The translations under genes and the position numbers were made by a program. A stretch of DNA of 64,000 nt from Rhizopus arrhizus. Its lineage: Eukaryota; Mucoromycota; Mucoromycetes; Mucorales; Rhizopodaceae. The notes below the pieces were generated by a model. That model saw only the letters and a program-made list of their open reading frames with translations. It made no database searches and was not told the origin of the DNA. The first letter of the stretch is position 1. Each line of letters opens with the position of its first letter. Of the stretch, positions 10,533 to 21,217 are shown piece by piece. The DNA is taken from assembly GCA_024220505.1 (NCBI GenBank), contig JAKZZE010000031.1, positions 434,001 through 498,000 on the forward strand, in the 5' to 3' direction.

Positions 10533-13016
10533 ATTGTGCTTAGCCTTGGTATTATTTATATTGCTAAATGTACAGAATCCTATGGCCGAAAATGGTAACT
10601 ATTATAAATGAGAAGCATCGACCATGCTAATGGCAATATACAACAGTGTATGAAACAAAGAAGTTGTAAAAAGGGGAAGCATTGTGTATCTATAAAACAA
10701 ATACAAATGCATTAAAAAGGAAGAAAATAACTTTAAATTATTGCAGCATAAACATTTATGCTTGATGATCTATTAAGAAAGAGACCGTCATCTTGCCTGT
10801 GATTTTATCATGTCTCATTTTTCACTTTTTTAGACCGATGACGGGAATGGATTGTTCATATTGGAACATTGATCTAGGTTATTTCTCTACAGCTATAGCA
10901 TGAAATTTGAAAATAATTATATACTTTTTTCTTATTGGAGTTAAAACAATACAACGATTTGGTATCATACAATGTGATACAGAAAGAAAAAGCGCATCCG
11001 ATAGCTTGAGTATTTAGAATGTAAAAGTTTACTGTACAATTTTAAATAAAAACAGCACTACTAAGCTGAACAAAACGAAAACTATACTTTTTGATGTTTA
11101 ATATGATTTTAATCACTCTGTCATAACAAGTATACGTAAAAACAGCAAAATTCTTGAATATGGTTAGCATAATGAAAGGAGAAAAAGATTGGCAAAATAA
11201 AGTTAAGTCCTTTCAATGTCAAGGAAAAAAGGGAAATAGTGGAACATAGTTGACTTAAATTTCGCTACATAAGATTTGTTTATAATTCTTATTTGATACA
11301 AACAAATGTTTAGTAAGAAGTTCTCTGAATAAACTTTTATAATGATATATTCTAAGAATGTGGTCAAAAATATGCTTTAGCAAAAAGGATTAAAAAGATA
11401 TTCATTGGCTTTGAATCGGACAATAACCAAGTTGAGAGAAAATAGGAAAATCAAAATAGTCATATTTCTATAAAGCAACTAAAGTATTTTATTAAATAAA
11501 ATATCTATGTTTGATTACAAAGGTCTTGCATTATTAAAATTAGATGACTATAGTTGTAAATAATGAGGTTCTTTTGATATAAAGGCTTATAATAGCGTAT
11601 ATCTTGACGTTTAATTTTTCTGATTTAAATGTAGAGATAAAAACATCCCAAAGCAACCAATTCAAAATGTAAATTTCAAGTTGTATATCTAGCAATTATC
11701 ATTAGGCTATTATACTTGCGAGAAGTAAAGTGATTAAACTGTCACATTCAAAGGACAGCTTTAGTATTGAGACATAATGGCCTATTCATGTTAATCATTT
11801 TTGAAGCAGTTGGTTCTTCCACTTAATAGTGCTAAACCATCCGACAAATATGAAAGTCCTTCTACCAATGCTCATAAGACAGCAAGCCTTCGTACACTCT
11901 CTAGATCAACAAATTCTGTATTGTTTTCAAAGGCTCACACGAGACCTACTAAAACTCGTAAAATTCTGATTTACAACAAAATTAACTTGATACATAAGAC
12001 TTTTGCAAACAGACTAGATTCTGCTGGCTCGAATATAAAACCGCCTGTTATTATTGGGACAACATATTAGAATGTACTTCAAACACCTGATAGCATTTTC
12101 TTTGACACTATGTATCGTAAAGAATCCTACAGAACTACTTATAAGTTGGCTTTTCCCCAATTTCAAGGTTATGTTGGATTAGTCATTCCTAAATCAGGTT
12201 CCAAAGGTTACTTACGATCGAACATGTCTATCATTTCCTCTTTTTGTATCTTAATAACTTCATTATTTTGAAAATGATTTGATATCGATTCTTTAGTGTA
12301 TCAGAAGTGATTGTATTGGGTATTTCTAATATTCTATGTCAACTGATGTGCCCTAAACAGAAGCTCCGGTTTATTCAGAATGATAGCATACTCGGCTGTG
12401 CTTTTCTTGGTATCTAAAAGGCACATTGGTTATTTGTTTTCGATAGTATATCTTCTTACTCAATGCTTGTCTTTAATTGAATCAAACCGTCTATAGCTTT
12501 CATACGTTCTAATGCATTACGAGCTCTTATGTGATTTTGTACTCGTGTACTCGGTCACATGGCTCTATTTGTTTATTAATAAAGTTTGACCTTAAAGCCC
12601 CTATAAAAACAATAGTAATCGCTTATATAATAATTCCTTGGTAAGAATAGATCTGCATGACCCTATCTTTACGGATACTATATTCCCACACAAACATATA
12701 ACGAGTTTGTATCAGAAGCTTCTTGCTAAAAATGCGTATGTCGTATGGTTTCACATATATACCTAATCCTTTCCTGCATCCGTCCTTGTAAATAGCATAC
12801 ATAAGAGAATTTTTTACTAGTATTCTCTCATGCATTAAGCATAAAACATTATACTTTCTCTTTCTCTTTTTGGTCCATATGTGCTTAATTTGGAAACATT
12901 TCTTTCTCTCTCGCCTTTCCACTGATCTTATTTTCAATTCTTATTGTAAATAAAAAAGTTATTGTTGCTTTCTACCTGCTTTTAGAACTATCAGTTCTTA
13001 ATATTCTAAGCATAGT

Positions 13017-13059
<43 letters not shown>

Positions 13060-13527
13060 TGTCTTTTATTTTCTCAAGACTGACGGTTTACACTTGAAGA
13101 AAATATATTCAAGTTTAACGGTAATTTTTTTGAAACCAGAAATGATAAAGTTTGAGGCTAGTGGATCTAACAATAGCAGCAAAAACGTATGTGTCTCTCT
13201 TAAATCGGATAAAAGCATTAAACATCTACGTTTGTTTAATTTGGAGGCTTTGTAATAAAATTTAGTTGCCGTCAAAGAGTGTTTTTTTATAAAACTAAGA
13301 GGCAGTAATTATAAGCTACTTTTCTTGTTTATTGCTTGTTTTCTGCTTTCACGCTTTTATTACCTTAATTCTTTTTCATTTTCGTATTTCTTAGAAGCTA
13401 CATTTACATATTCAAGCATAGAATATTACTTACTAGTTTCATGAGACTTGCCTTTATACACAAGAAGTTATTGTATGAATTGGTATAAATATTTTCTTAA
13501 TAAACAGATGCATGAAACTAACGCAGC
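10533..13527. other. Spacer of the inverted repeat
   Basis: About 3 kb of AT-rich DNA between the two arms. It holds a weak protein relic (11801-12271) and a run of about 41 T at 13018-13058. Otherwise no gene is seen; the minus-strand frame at 12623-12937 has no recognisable features. Confidence 0.6.
11801..12271 (+). pseudogene. Unrecognised protein relic
   Basis: A frame at 11801-12070 (89 residues, Ser/Thr/Lys-rich) is followed in another frame by 12075-12271, which reads like real protein (FFDTMYRKESYR, then LAFPQFQGYVGLVIPKSG). A single frameshift near 12070 would join them. I know no family for it. It could be a decayed gene or a chance pair of open frames. Confidence 0.3.
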
Positions 13528-13737
13528 CTAGAGCTCTCATTACATCATATAACTCAACCATACGTCTTATAAACACCTATCACTTATAGATTTACATTGC
13601 TGTATGAGAAACACAAGGCCAAAACAAAACAAAAATAAAGTAAATTGATTTGCATCTTCAATAAGAATTGTTTATTCCACAAAACATACATTAGATTTAT
13701 TCGGACTTGTATCGAGGATAGCTCCAAAGCAAAATTA

Positions 13738-13776
<39 letters not shown>

Positions 13777-13980
13777 TGCAGATCATATTAAACACTAAGA
13801 TTAAACAAGGATTAACAACATGCAGGTTTAATGCTTGTGCTTACATTTGTATTTGTATTTTAAGAGAAAACATAAACTAAATAACATTAATAGCAGTCCC
13901 ACATCTCTTGTATTCTACACCCTCTTTTGCATATCACGAAAGGAAAGAAAAAATAAAATAAACGATGCTTTCAAATTTAA

Positions 13981-13987
13981 TATAAAA
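13981..13987 (+). promoter_or_regulatory. TATA box of peptide copy 2
   Basis: TATAAAA 75 bases before the ATG at 14056, followed by AGGGGTGCC; identical in copies 1 and 3. Confidence 0.65.
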
Positions 13988-14055
13988 AGGGGTGCCTTTT
14001 TTCATCCAAAAGGAAGAAACAGAAAAACATCAGTTTATCATCAAACAAAACAAAA

Positions 14056-14283
14056 ATGAAGTTCACTCTTGCTATCCTTGGTTCCTTGTTCGCCTTTGCT
14101 ATGACCTGTGAAGCCTTTTGTGAAGGTGGATGCAAGACAGGATGTGTCTACAATGGTCCCTTTTCTAGCACAGCCACTAGAGATAGACAATGTGAAAGTG
14201 CTTGTGGCTCTGGTAAAAGATTCACTGGACAAAGATATGAGGACTATTGTTGGGGACCTACCAGTGATTTATGCTGTAAATAA
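14056..14283 (+). CDS. Small secreted cysteine-rich peptide, copy 2
   Basis: Encodes the same 75-residue preprotein as copy 1: signal peptide 1-20, then eight cysteines ending in CC and a final Lys. The ATG follows a short A-rich leader (CAAAACAAAA). It lies in the right arm of the inverted repeat and is in tandem with copy 3 about 2.1 kb downstream. Between copies 2 and 3 homology covers the promoter, the gene, the 3' region with an AATAAAG motif, an A-rich tract and a ~110-base conserved block. Copy 2 therefore shares sequence with both neighbours and is the likely source of copy 1. Function is unknown; secretion is a firm prediction. Confidence 0.85.
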   Translation: MKFTLAILGSLFAFAMTCEAFCEGGCKTGCVYNGPFSSTATRDRQCESACGSGKRFTGQRYEDYCWGPTSDLCCK

Positions 14284-14526
14284 GTGGAAAAGGATATGAC
14301 TATAGGATTGCTTTGCTTTGCTTTCTTTGCTTGCATTTTCCTTTATCTTCCTCTCTTTTTTTTTATATATATATTTTCTTCTCTGTATTCTCAAATAACT
14401 AATGGAAATAAAGTTTATTCTGGGGTTCACTATTACATTATGTCTATTTCTTTTCAAATTAAGCTTATTCAAGTAAAAAAAAAAAAAAAAAAGAAAAAAA
14501 AGGAAAAAAAAGGAAAAAAAAAAAAA

Positions 14527-14640
14527 GGCCCGGCGATAGGAGAGGACTTGCACCTCAAGCGTTGAATGGGGAGCGTCATATACAGCTTTATGAAAGATAT
14601 GGTGTATATGAACTGCGGGTCTAGTTTTGCTCATCTCAAA
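14527..14640. repeat. Conserved block after A-rich tract, unit 1
   Basis: A ~110-base block of normal complexity follows an A-rich tract and is almost the same as 16632-16743. It contains GAGG-ACTTGCA-CCTC (a small hairpin) and CATATACA (14577-14584) facing TGTATATG (14603-14610), an 8-bp stem with an 18-base loop. On the minus strand the first motif reads GAGGTGCAAGTCCTC, similar to a tRNA T-arm / B box, but no full tRNA fold can be drawn. It may be a tail of a small retroelement or part of the peptide transcript. Confidence 0.55.
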
Positions 14641-14743
14641 CAGTTAATGAAAAAGTCAATCTACATAATCGTCTATAGGTGAACACTGTAAGCTTTTACA
14701 TATTTTTATGTATATTAGTTTTATAAAGAAGTATAAATGCTGG

Positions 14744-15860
14744 TTTTTGACTTCTTATTGCTATTGTTCACATTACAAAGAAAAAAGAATAAAGCTGGAT
14801 AGCTGCTATAGTGTATTAATATAATAAACTATATCAACGTTTATTTTATGACACATAGGAGTTTCTAAAAGCCTTTTTCACGATCATTGATGTCCTGGTG
14901 GTTATATTAACTATTTTTTACCACCGTTTGTCAGCCTTCTATTTCAGCATCTTTTTTTCTTCATTCTCTTCGAATCATTACAGTTGCAATTACTACAGCT
15001 CAAATTGTGCACATTAGACTTTGTTACTTTTCAATCAAGTAACAGCTACTTCACTCCGGCTATTCCATTTGTGATCATGAATAAAAAAAAGCCAAATATT
15101 TAAACCCTTACATTAAAGGGCTAGTGCTATCATTGACATAAAGTATGAACAATCACTGAATTTGGAAAAGGATAAAAGGGTTTAATTAAGAAAAACAATC
15201 TGTATTGCATCAATTATACAGTACTTCATCATAAATAAAGTACGAAATTATGAAGGCTTTACCATAATAAACTTTTTTTCCGAGGATATTGATGTCTTCC
15301 TGTTTCTCTTTTACTTTCACTATGACAGACTGCATATAGAAGATATTTTTTTATCTTATCCTTTTATCTAACAAGCACAACATAATGTAGCTTTTTTTTT
15401 TTTTTTGGACATATTTATCCTCTAATCTTTACCTTTCATCTTATCCTTTAACTTTTCTATGAATAATAAGCATTTGCATTATAATCGTCCCCAACAACAT
15501 CATTAATATCTCTTGCATACGATAATCACTATATTTGACCATAAGTAACTGCATGACGAATAACACGAATGTCTAAAGTTAAACAAACATATGACACAAT
15601 ACTATTCAGCTTGCTCATGATATGCATAGCGATTAATATGTCCTTCAGTCTCTATGCGAAAAAAAAAACCATCCCAGCAGTAATGTTAACATATAGTGTT
15701 TTATTGCTCCCATTGAATTGCAGTTGATTGAATAATATTTATATTTAAATAAACTTTGTCTACAAAAAAAAAATGTTATTTTGATGCTTTAATAATCATT
15801 TTTTCCCTGTTAAAAAAGTACTGTAAAGAAAAAGGTAAGTACAATAATCTGAATTTTGAG
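14744..15860. other. No gene seen between copies 2 and 3
   Basis: AT-rich sequence with no supported gene. From about 15870 it becomes a diverged match to the upstream region of copy 2 (from about 13670). Confidence 0.5.
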
Positions 15861-16082
15861 CGAGAATTGTTTACTCCAGAAAACATAAATTATGTTTATT
15901 TAGATTTGTATCAAGAATAACTCTTAAAATAAAAAGTACAGAAAAAGCATGCGAATCACGTGAAGCACTAAGAAAAGACTAACAACATGCAGCTTCAACA
16001 TTTGCGTTTGCGTATTCTGTACCTTCTTTTGCATATCACGAAAGGAAAGAAAAAATAAAATAAACGATGCTTTCAAATTTAA

Positions 16083-16089
16083 TATAAAA
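16083..16089 (+). promoter_or_regulatory. TATA box of peptide copy 3
   Basis: TATAAAA 75 bases before the ATG at 16158 with the same AGGGGTGCC flank as copies 1 and 2. Sequence from about 16030 to the ATG is almost identical to copy 2, while further upstream it has diverged and lacks the long A run. Confidence 0.65.
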
Positions 16090-16157
16090 AGGGGTGCCTT
16101 TTTTCATCCAAAAGGAAGAAACAGAAAAACATCAGTTTATCATCAAACAAAACAAAA

Positions 16158-16385
16158 ATGAAGTTCACTCTTGCTATCCTTGGTTCCTTGTTCGCCTTTG
16201 CTATGACCTGTGAAGCCTTTTGTGAAGGTGGATGCAAGACAGGATGTGTCTACAATGGTCCCTTTTCTAGCACAGCCACTAGAGATAGACAATGTGCAAG
16301 TGCTTGTGGCTCTGGTAAAAGATTCACTGGAGAAAGATATGAGGACTATTGTTGGGGACCTACCAGTGATTTATGCTGTAAATAA
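16158..16385 (+). CDS. Small secreted cysteine-rich peptide, copy 3
   Basis: A 75-residue preprotein that differs from copies 1 and 2 at two positions only (Glu47 to Ala, Gln59 to Glu), both in the mature part. I found no silent difference in the coding region. The signal peptide and all eight cysteines are kept. It is in tandem with copy 2 and has the same 3' arrangement: AATAAAG, A-rich tract, conserved block. It looks fully functional. Confidence 0.85.
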   Translation: MKFTLAILGSLFAFAMTCEAFCEGGCKTGCVYNGPFSSTATRDRQCASACGSGKRFTGERYEDYCWGPTSDLCCK

Positions 16386-16631
16386 ATGGAAAAGGATATG
16401 ACTATAGGATTGCTTTGCTTTGATTTCTTTGCTTTCTTTGCTTGCATTTTCCTTTATCTTCGTCTCTTTTCTCTTTTTTTTTTATATGTATTTTTTTCCT
16501 CACTGTATTCTCAAATAACTAATGGAAATAAAGTTTATTTTGGGGTTCACTATTACATTATGTCTATTTCTTCTTTTCAAATTAAGCTTATTCAAGTAAA
16601 AAAAAAAAAAGAAAAAAAGAAAAAAAAAAAA

Positions 16632-16743
16632 GGCCCAGCGATAGGAGAGGACTTGCACCTCAAGCGTTGAATGGGGAGCGTCATATACAGCTTTATGAAA
16701 GATATGGTGTATATGAGTTGCAGGTCTGGTTTTGCTCATCTCA
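16632..16743. repeat. Conserved block after A-rich tract, unit 2
   Basis: Second unit of the block at 14527-14640, in the same position after peptide copy 3. The 8-bp stem is kept (16682-16689 with 16708-16715). Changes are few, e.g. GGCCCGG to GGCCCAG. Confidence 0.55.
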
Positions 16744-17227
16744 ATCAGTCAGCCTACATAATTATTTGCTGTCGTAGATACGTTCGTGTCCATCTCTCCA
16801 AGCTAAGCTCGATTGAAAATGATTAATCAGTTTATAAAAAGAGGGTGAAAAGAGAAAAGGTGTTTGAAAAGGATAATCTTTTTTTTTTTTTTTTTTTTTT
16901 TTTTTTCAAGAATATCTAGCGTCTACATTTCTGGTTGCTTAGCAGACACTCCGTCTCAAGGCACGACTATAGATTGAATAGAAGATTGATTCAACTCAAC
17001 ATAAGCTGTAAGCGAGATATCAATGATCGCATTGTGTAGACTTAGTTTGCTAGCCATTGATGGTTAGTGACGTTTTCTTTTGTGAGTTAAAGTTGACCAA
17101 CATAGTACCATTTGGGATGATAAGGATAAACAATAAATCAAACGTGGTAGTGGGAGTGCACTACTATGTATGGTATAAGCGACATACACTATAAAAAGAG
17201 AAAAAAAAGCAAAACAGGCGCTTTTTA
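16744..17227. other. No gene seen
   Basis: Contains a T run at about 16880-16906 and the 3' side of the epimerase-like gene. Nothing else is recognised. Confidence 0.5.
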
Positions 17228-18702
17228 TTACTGTATATCCTGCTTTGGCCAAATATTCAAAGCCTTGAATTCATCAATGATTTCAATCAAGTTTTCATCC
17301 GTCAGGTACGGTATTTGATAACTGAAGCCAGTTTCATCTTCTATTTTGGAGCCATCTATAGAGAGTGAGTGGTTATAAAGTAATTCTTGATCTAAAAAAG
17401 GTGATAATGGTGTAGACTTAATCTTGTTCTCTTCAATGATTTTTGTCCAAGGAGCCAAATGCTTTTCATTTATTTCTTCAACCACAGCAGTCAAGTCAAG
17501 CTATGTGAATATATATACATTTTCCATGTGAATAAGTACGCAGTGTGCAACACACCTTGTATTTTATAATGTACCTTTGCTAAAATGGAGAATGCATGGT
17601 TATGATAGCCAGTACCAATGTTGAAAATACTTTGAATGCGTTGGCTGATTGTTTCCTGATCTATACAAAATGTTTGAGTAAAGCTGTATTTTTTATTTTT
17701 TATATGGATTACCTGTGTCCTGTTTATCAGCTAAATTAAATATAGGTACATCTGTGCCTTGTTCATGATTATCTACATACCATTCTGCCAAGAGCCAAGA
17801 GGCGTTAGAAACATCCCTTACATGGACCGTGTTCAATTTAAGATCCTTTGACCAAAGAAATTTCATTTCCTCATTTAAATATTTATATACTCTCCCAATA
17901 ACTAAGCGAGGTGCTATATATTCAATAGATGTTAGCCACAAAAGAAATAGAAAATATCAACAAGTACTTTACTTAAACCTGAAAGGGCACCTGGGCCGTA
18001 AACGATCGCAGGACGAATAATCAAGAGATTAAGTCTACATAACGAGGTAAGAGAACAATTCAAAGTGGCCTTTATGAGGATTAAGCCTATTACCCTTCGA
18101 TTGACTTTAGTTCCTCTTCTGCTTTGTGCTTGTATTTAGCCATGGTCGTCCATGGTTTAATTTTTGACATCTCTGTAGAAGGACCCTATAAGAAAAAAGT
18201 GAATAAAGTCATTCTGTGTCAATTAGTAATCCACTTGTTACAGATTTATGATCATAAACTTCAGCAGTTGAAAATTGAACAAACACCTTCACGTTCTGCT
18301 TAGCAGCTTCCTTTGCGCAATTGACAGATAAGTTTAAAATATGATCTTCATATACTTCAGAGGACTGAGAATACTTTGTTTCAGCTGCAAAATTAAATAC
18401 ATAATCAAATTCTACTTCATCAAAGCAAGAAGCAATGGATTCTATTAAAGCGTTTATAATGGTGACTTATAGAATGTGTCTTTGTGAACTCTCATACCTG
18501 GGATAGTAAGGTTACATTGCTTGAAATCAACTTGCTCAAAGTCTTGTTTGAATTGTTCAGATAAGTGGACTGTATGTGGTAGAACTTTATCAACTACGCG
18601 AATGTAATTTGCTAGCTGATTGCTTATCAAATAATGAACAAAGTGTCTTCCAATAAACCCAACACCACCAAGAATAAGGACGTTTGGCTTTTCATTTGTC
18701 AT
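17228..18702 (-). CDS. NAD(P)-dependent epimerase/dehydratase (extended SDR)
   Basis: Seven exons join in frame: 18702-18498, 18441-18242, 18185-18094, 18034-17979, 17913-17713, 17660-17575 and 17500-17228, giving 370 residues. The N-terminus has the Rossmann motif LILGGVGFIGRH (GxxGxxG, Gly12/15/18) and a conserved Asp in RVVDK. Later come FNFAAET, the FSTAEVY strand with the active-site Ser/Thr region, and RPAIVYGPG, all as in nucleotide-sugar epimerases and dehydratases. Where the catalytic Tyr-x-x-x-Lys is expected, the sequence reads KYKHKAEEEL, which offers Tyr-x-x-Lys only. A ~90-residue C-terminal extension follows. Probably cytosolic; the substrate, and whether it is an active enzyme, cannot be told. 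Confidence 0.8.
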
Positions 18703-19290
18703 AATTAAACGTGTTTATGTAAATCAAGAGAGAGAAAAAAGGGGATATACTGTAAACAACCGAGGTTTCTTTTTATATCCGTGTTACTTTATGAAAAGTT
18801 CCTTTTTTTAAATAGAATCTCTATACAATCACGGCTCTCTTTCCTAATTGTGTAAACTAGCAATACCATGATTAAGAATATGCACAAACTACTTCAACAG
18901 AAAAAAAGGTTTCCTTTCTTCCCAAGGCAGTTTTTTTTTAAAAAAAATCTACAGTAATGACCTTTTATAAAAAACTGGTTTTTTTTTATGAGCAAACCTA
19001 TCCTATTAGCCGTTCATCTCTGTATATAAAAAAAAAGACCCAATTACCAAATAGCATAATATTTTAGATTTTTTGGGGTGTATGCGCCTCATCAATTTAG
19101 CAGATTTTGACAGATGAAAAAAAAGATAAACAAAACACGTAATGTTTGTATCATTTAATTTTGTAACATTGCCTTGTACGCTATTTTCAGAAAATGATGT
19201 CGCATATTTACACATTTTATCACACAATTCACATATAAAAGCGATAAATCAGCGTAGTATTTATTCCCTGAAAATAGGATAAGGTATGGC
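18703..19290. other. Intergenic, no gene seen
   Basis: Promoter side of the epimerase-like gene and 3' side of the next minus-strand gene. Several short A/T runs; nothing recognised. Confidence 0.5.
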
Positions 19291-19966
19291 TTAAAGCATT
19301 ATAAAGCATTCTTGTTCTGGTTGATTGATGAGCACTTTTTTGTATTGGTCCAAAACTGCATTCAATCGATCGATTTCCTTCTCCTTCTGACTGAGTTCAT
19401 TTTTTAACGATTCGTTCTTTTCCAACAATGAACTCTCCTCTTGCCATTTCTTTAACAGCCTCTTGCGTTCTTCTCCAGGGCGAGGTGGGAATGGCAGTGA
19501 TCTCCTTTTGGGCGTATTAAAGACGGTGGCTGCATGCTTTTTATCTGAAATGATCATATAGCCTGTGTGTGTGTGTTTTAAAAAGAAATTAATCATAGCA
19601 AGATATCACGAAAGCATGGCTAGATAAGAAAAAACCTTTTGCTTTCTCGCCTTCTACTACAACGCATTGAGACGTCTTTATTGCAGACGATGGTTGCTTG
19701 GCAACAGCCTTGTTGCTATCCTTGGTAGACGCGCTTAACAGCTCAACAAGGGCAGGATGCTCCCTCACTTTTATACACCATTCGCTTCCGTGTTTTGGAT
19801 GAGTCGATAAATGACTAATAAGATGTGGAATAAAAGCAGTGGGAATATTTGTATACTTTATAAATAAACATAGTCTTTCTGGAGACATGGGAAATAGCTT
19901 TATCTTTTCATCTGGGTAAGCCTTTTGTGCCCATTTGATGTAGTCGTCGGTTGGTGCACTGACCAT
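19291..19966 (-). CDS. Small protein with C-terminal coiled coil, unknown
   Basis: Two exons (19966-19636 and 19562-19291) join in frame across an intron whose acceptor is a CACACACAG run, giving 200 residues. The N-terminal ~80 residues look like a compact helical domain (PMSPERLCLFIKYTNIP, then HLISHLSTHP). A Ser/Lys linker and a basic, proline-rich stretch (TPKRRSLPFPPRPGEERKR) follow. The last ~60 residues are a Glu/Lys/Leu heptad-like coiled coil (NESLKNELSQKEKEIDRLN). I do not recognise the family. The first half vaguely recalls the helical N-domains of tyrosine-recombinase-like proteins, but this is not strong enough for a call. Confidence 0.65.
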
Positions 19967-20692
19967 TTTTTTTTTTTTTTTTTTACTCTTTCAGAAAAAA
20001 AAAAAGGAAAGAAAAGAAAAAGCCTACCGTTGACTCGTTTTGGTGTGAGTGTTAATTTTGTGTTTTCCCAAAAAAGGAGAAAAATACCAATGGGTTTACC
20101 CCCTTTTTTTTGAAATAATTAAATGAATTGTATGAAAGAATAGGACAATATGTTAAAGATACAGTCTACTTGGTGTTATAATGAAGCTTTAAGTTAAGGC
20201 CCACCTTAATAGTATCATACCACATACCTTCTGCTCTTTACTTTTTTTTAAGGTTTTATTTCCCGTGACTTTGATTTCGGAATATACACAACTTTATATG
20301 GCCAATCTTGCTCTCGGAGATAGTCTTTTATGAAGAAAACCAATTCTAATCGTGTAATTAGAGTTGGTGTGGCCATTGATTGAGAATGATCCATAGCATC
20401 TAACCCATTTTAACAAATGCATGAATATGGATCGTTTCTTATGCAGCAGCTCCTTTTTGGAAACCACTTTGTAAAACGTCCATGTCAGAGTATATTATTC
20501 ACCAAACATATCAAACAGACCTAGTGTGAATTTACTTTCATAAACTTGTGAATCCTTTCGCTCTTTTTACTTTTTATGTTCCTTATGCTTGCTGTCAATC
20601 GAGAACTTCTTTAAAAACATTATTAGTATACTTTGCTGGTAACAATCTTGGACTACAAAAACAAAGTGCCAAGACAATAGAAGGCATAATGT

Positions 20693-20728
<36 letters not shown>

Positions 20729-21217
20729 CACTTTAAACAACTTGAATAGTTTCTGTCTTTTCTCTTTGTACCAAAAAAAGTCCGTGTTCGTGTCAGCCGT
20801 ACTACACTCATTTATTCCTCTATCAATTTATTCGATTTATTACTTTTGTTTTTGTTAGTTGTATGTCACTGAATAATCCATTTACTAAAGAAAGAGAGAG
20901 AGAGAAAAAGCATTATTGTGATGTTTTGATGATTGTGTTCCTTGTTGGTAGCATGACCATAAAGAAGAATGAAAGAGAGCATTTATTGGAAGGTACATAG
21001 AATAGAGTTATCTATCAAACATACACCATCTTGGATTTATTCAGAATGTAATGAAAAGCATTGTACATCTATTCTGTATAAACTGGATTATAAAAGGAAC
21101 GTTAATGACAGCCTTACATGACCTGTGTCTCGTATTCCATTTGATACATTGTCAGATTCAGGATAAAAAGAATATGGTTTGTACTAAAAAGGGGAATTGT
21201 TATGAAACAAGACAAAA
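19967..21217. other. Intergenic, no gene seen
   Basis: Contains a run of about 35 T (20694-20728). The part near 21088-21217 should hold the promoter of peptide copy 4; TATAAAA at about 21088 and ACTAAAAAGGGG near 21183 are candidates. No other gene is supported. Confidence 0.5.

Larger units (their letters stand above)
13528..14436 (+). repeat. Right arm of ~0.9 kb inverted repeat
   Basis: Near-perfect reverse complement of 9624-10532, containing peptide copy 2 with its promoter and 3' region. The inverted copying stops at 14436, before the A-rich tract and the conserved block that copies 2 and 3 share. Confidence 0.9.

Noticed and set aside
12623..12937. 104-residue minus-strand frame in the inverted-repeat spacer
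   Set aside because: Lys/Arg/Ile-rich, no domain, no promoter or splice support; consistent with AT-rich chance reading.
14527..14640. Full tRNA gene on the minus strand
   Set aside because: A T-arm-like hairpin is present, but no matching acceptor stem or anticodon arm can be drawn.
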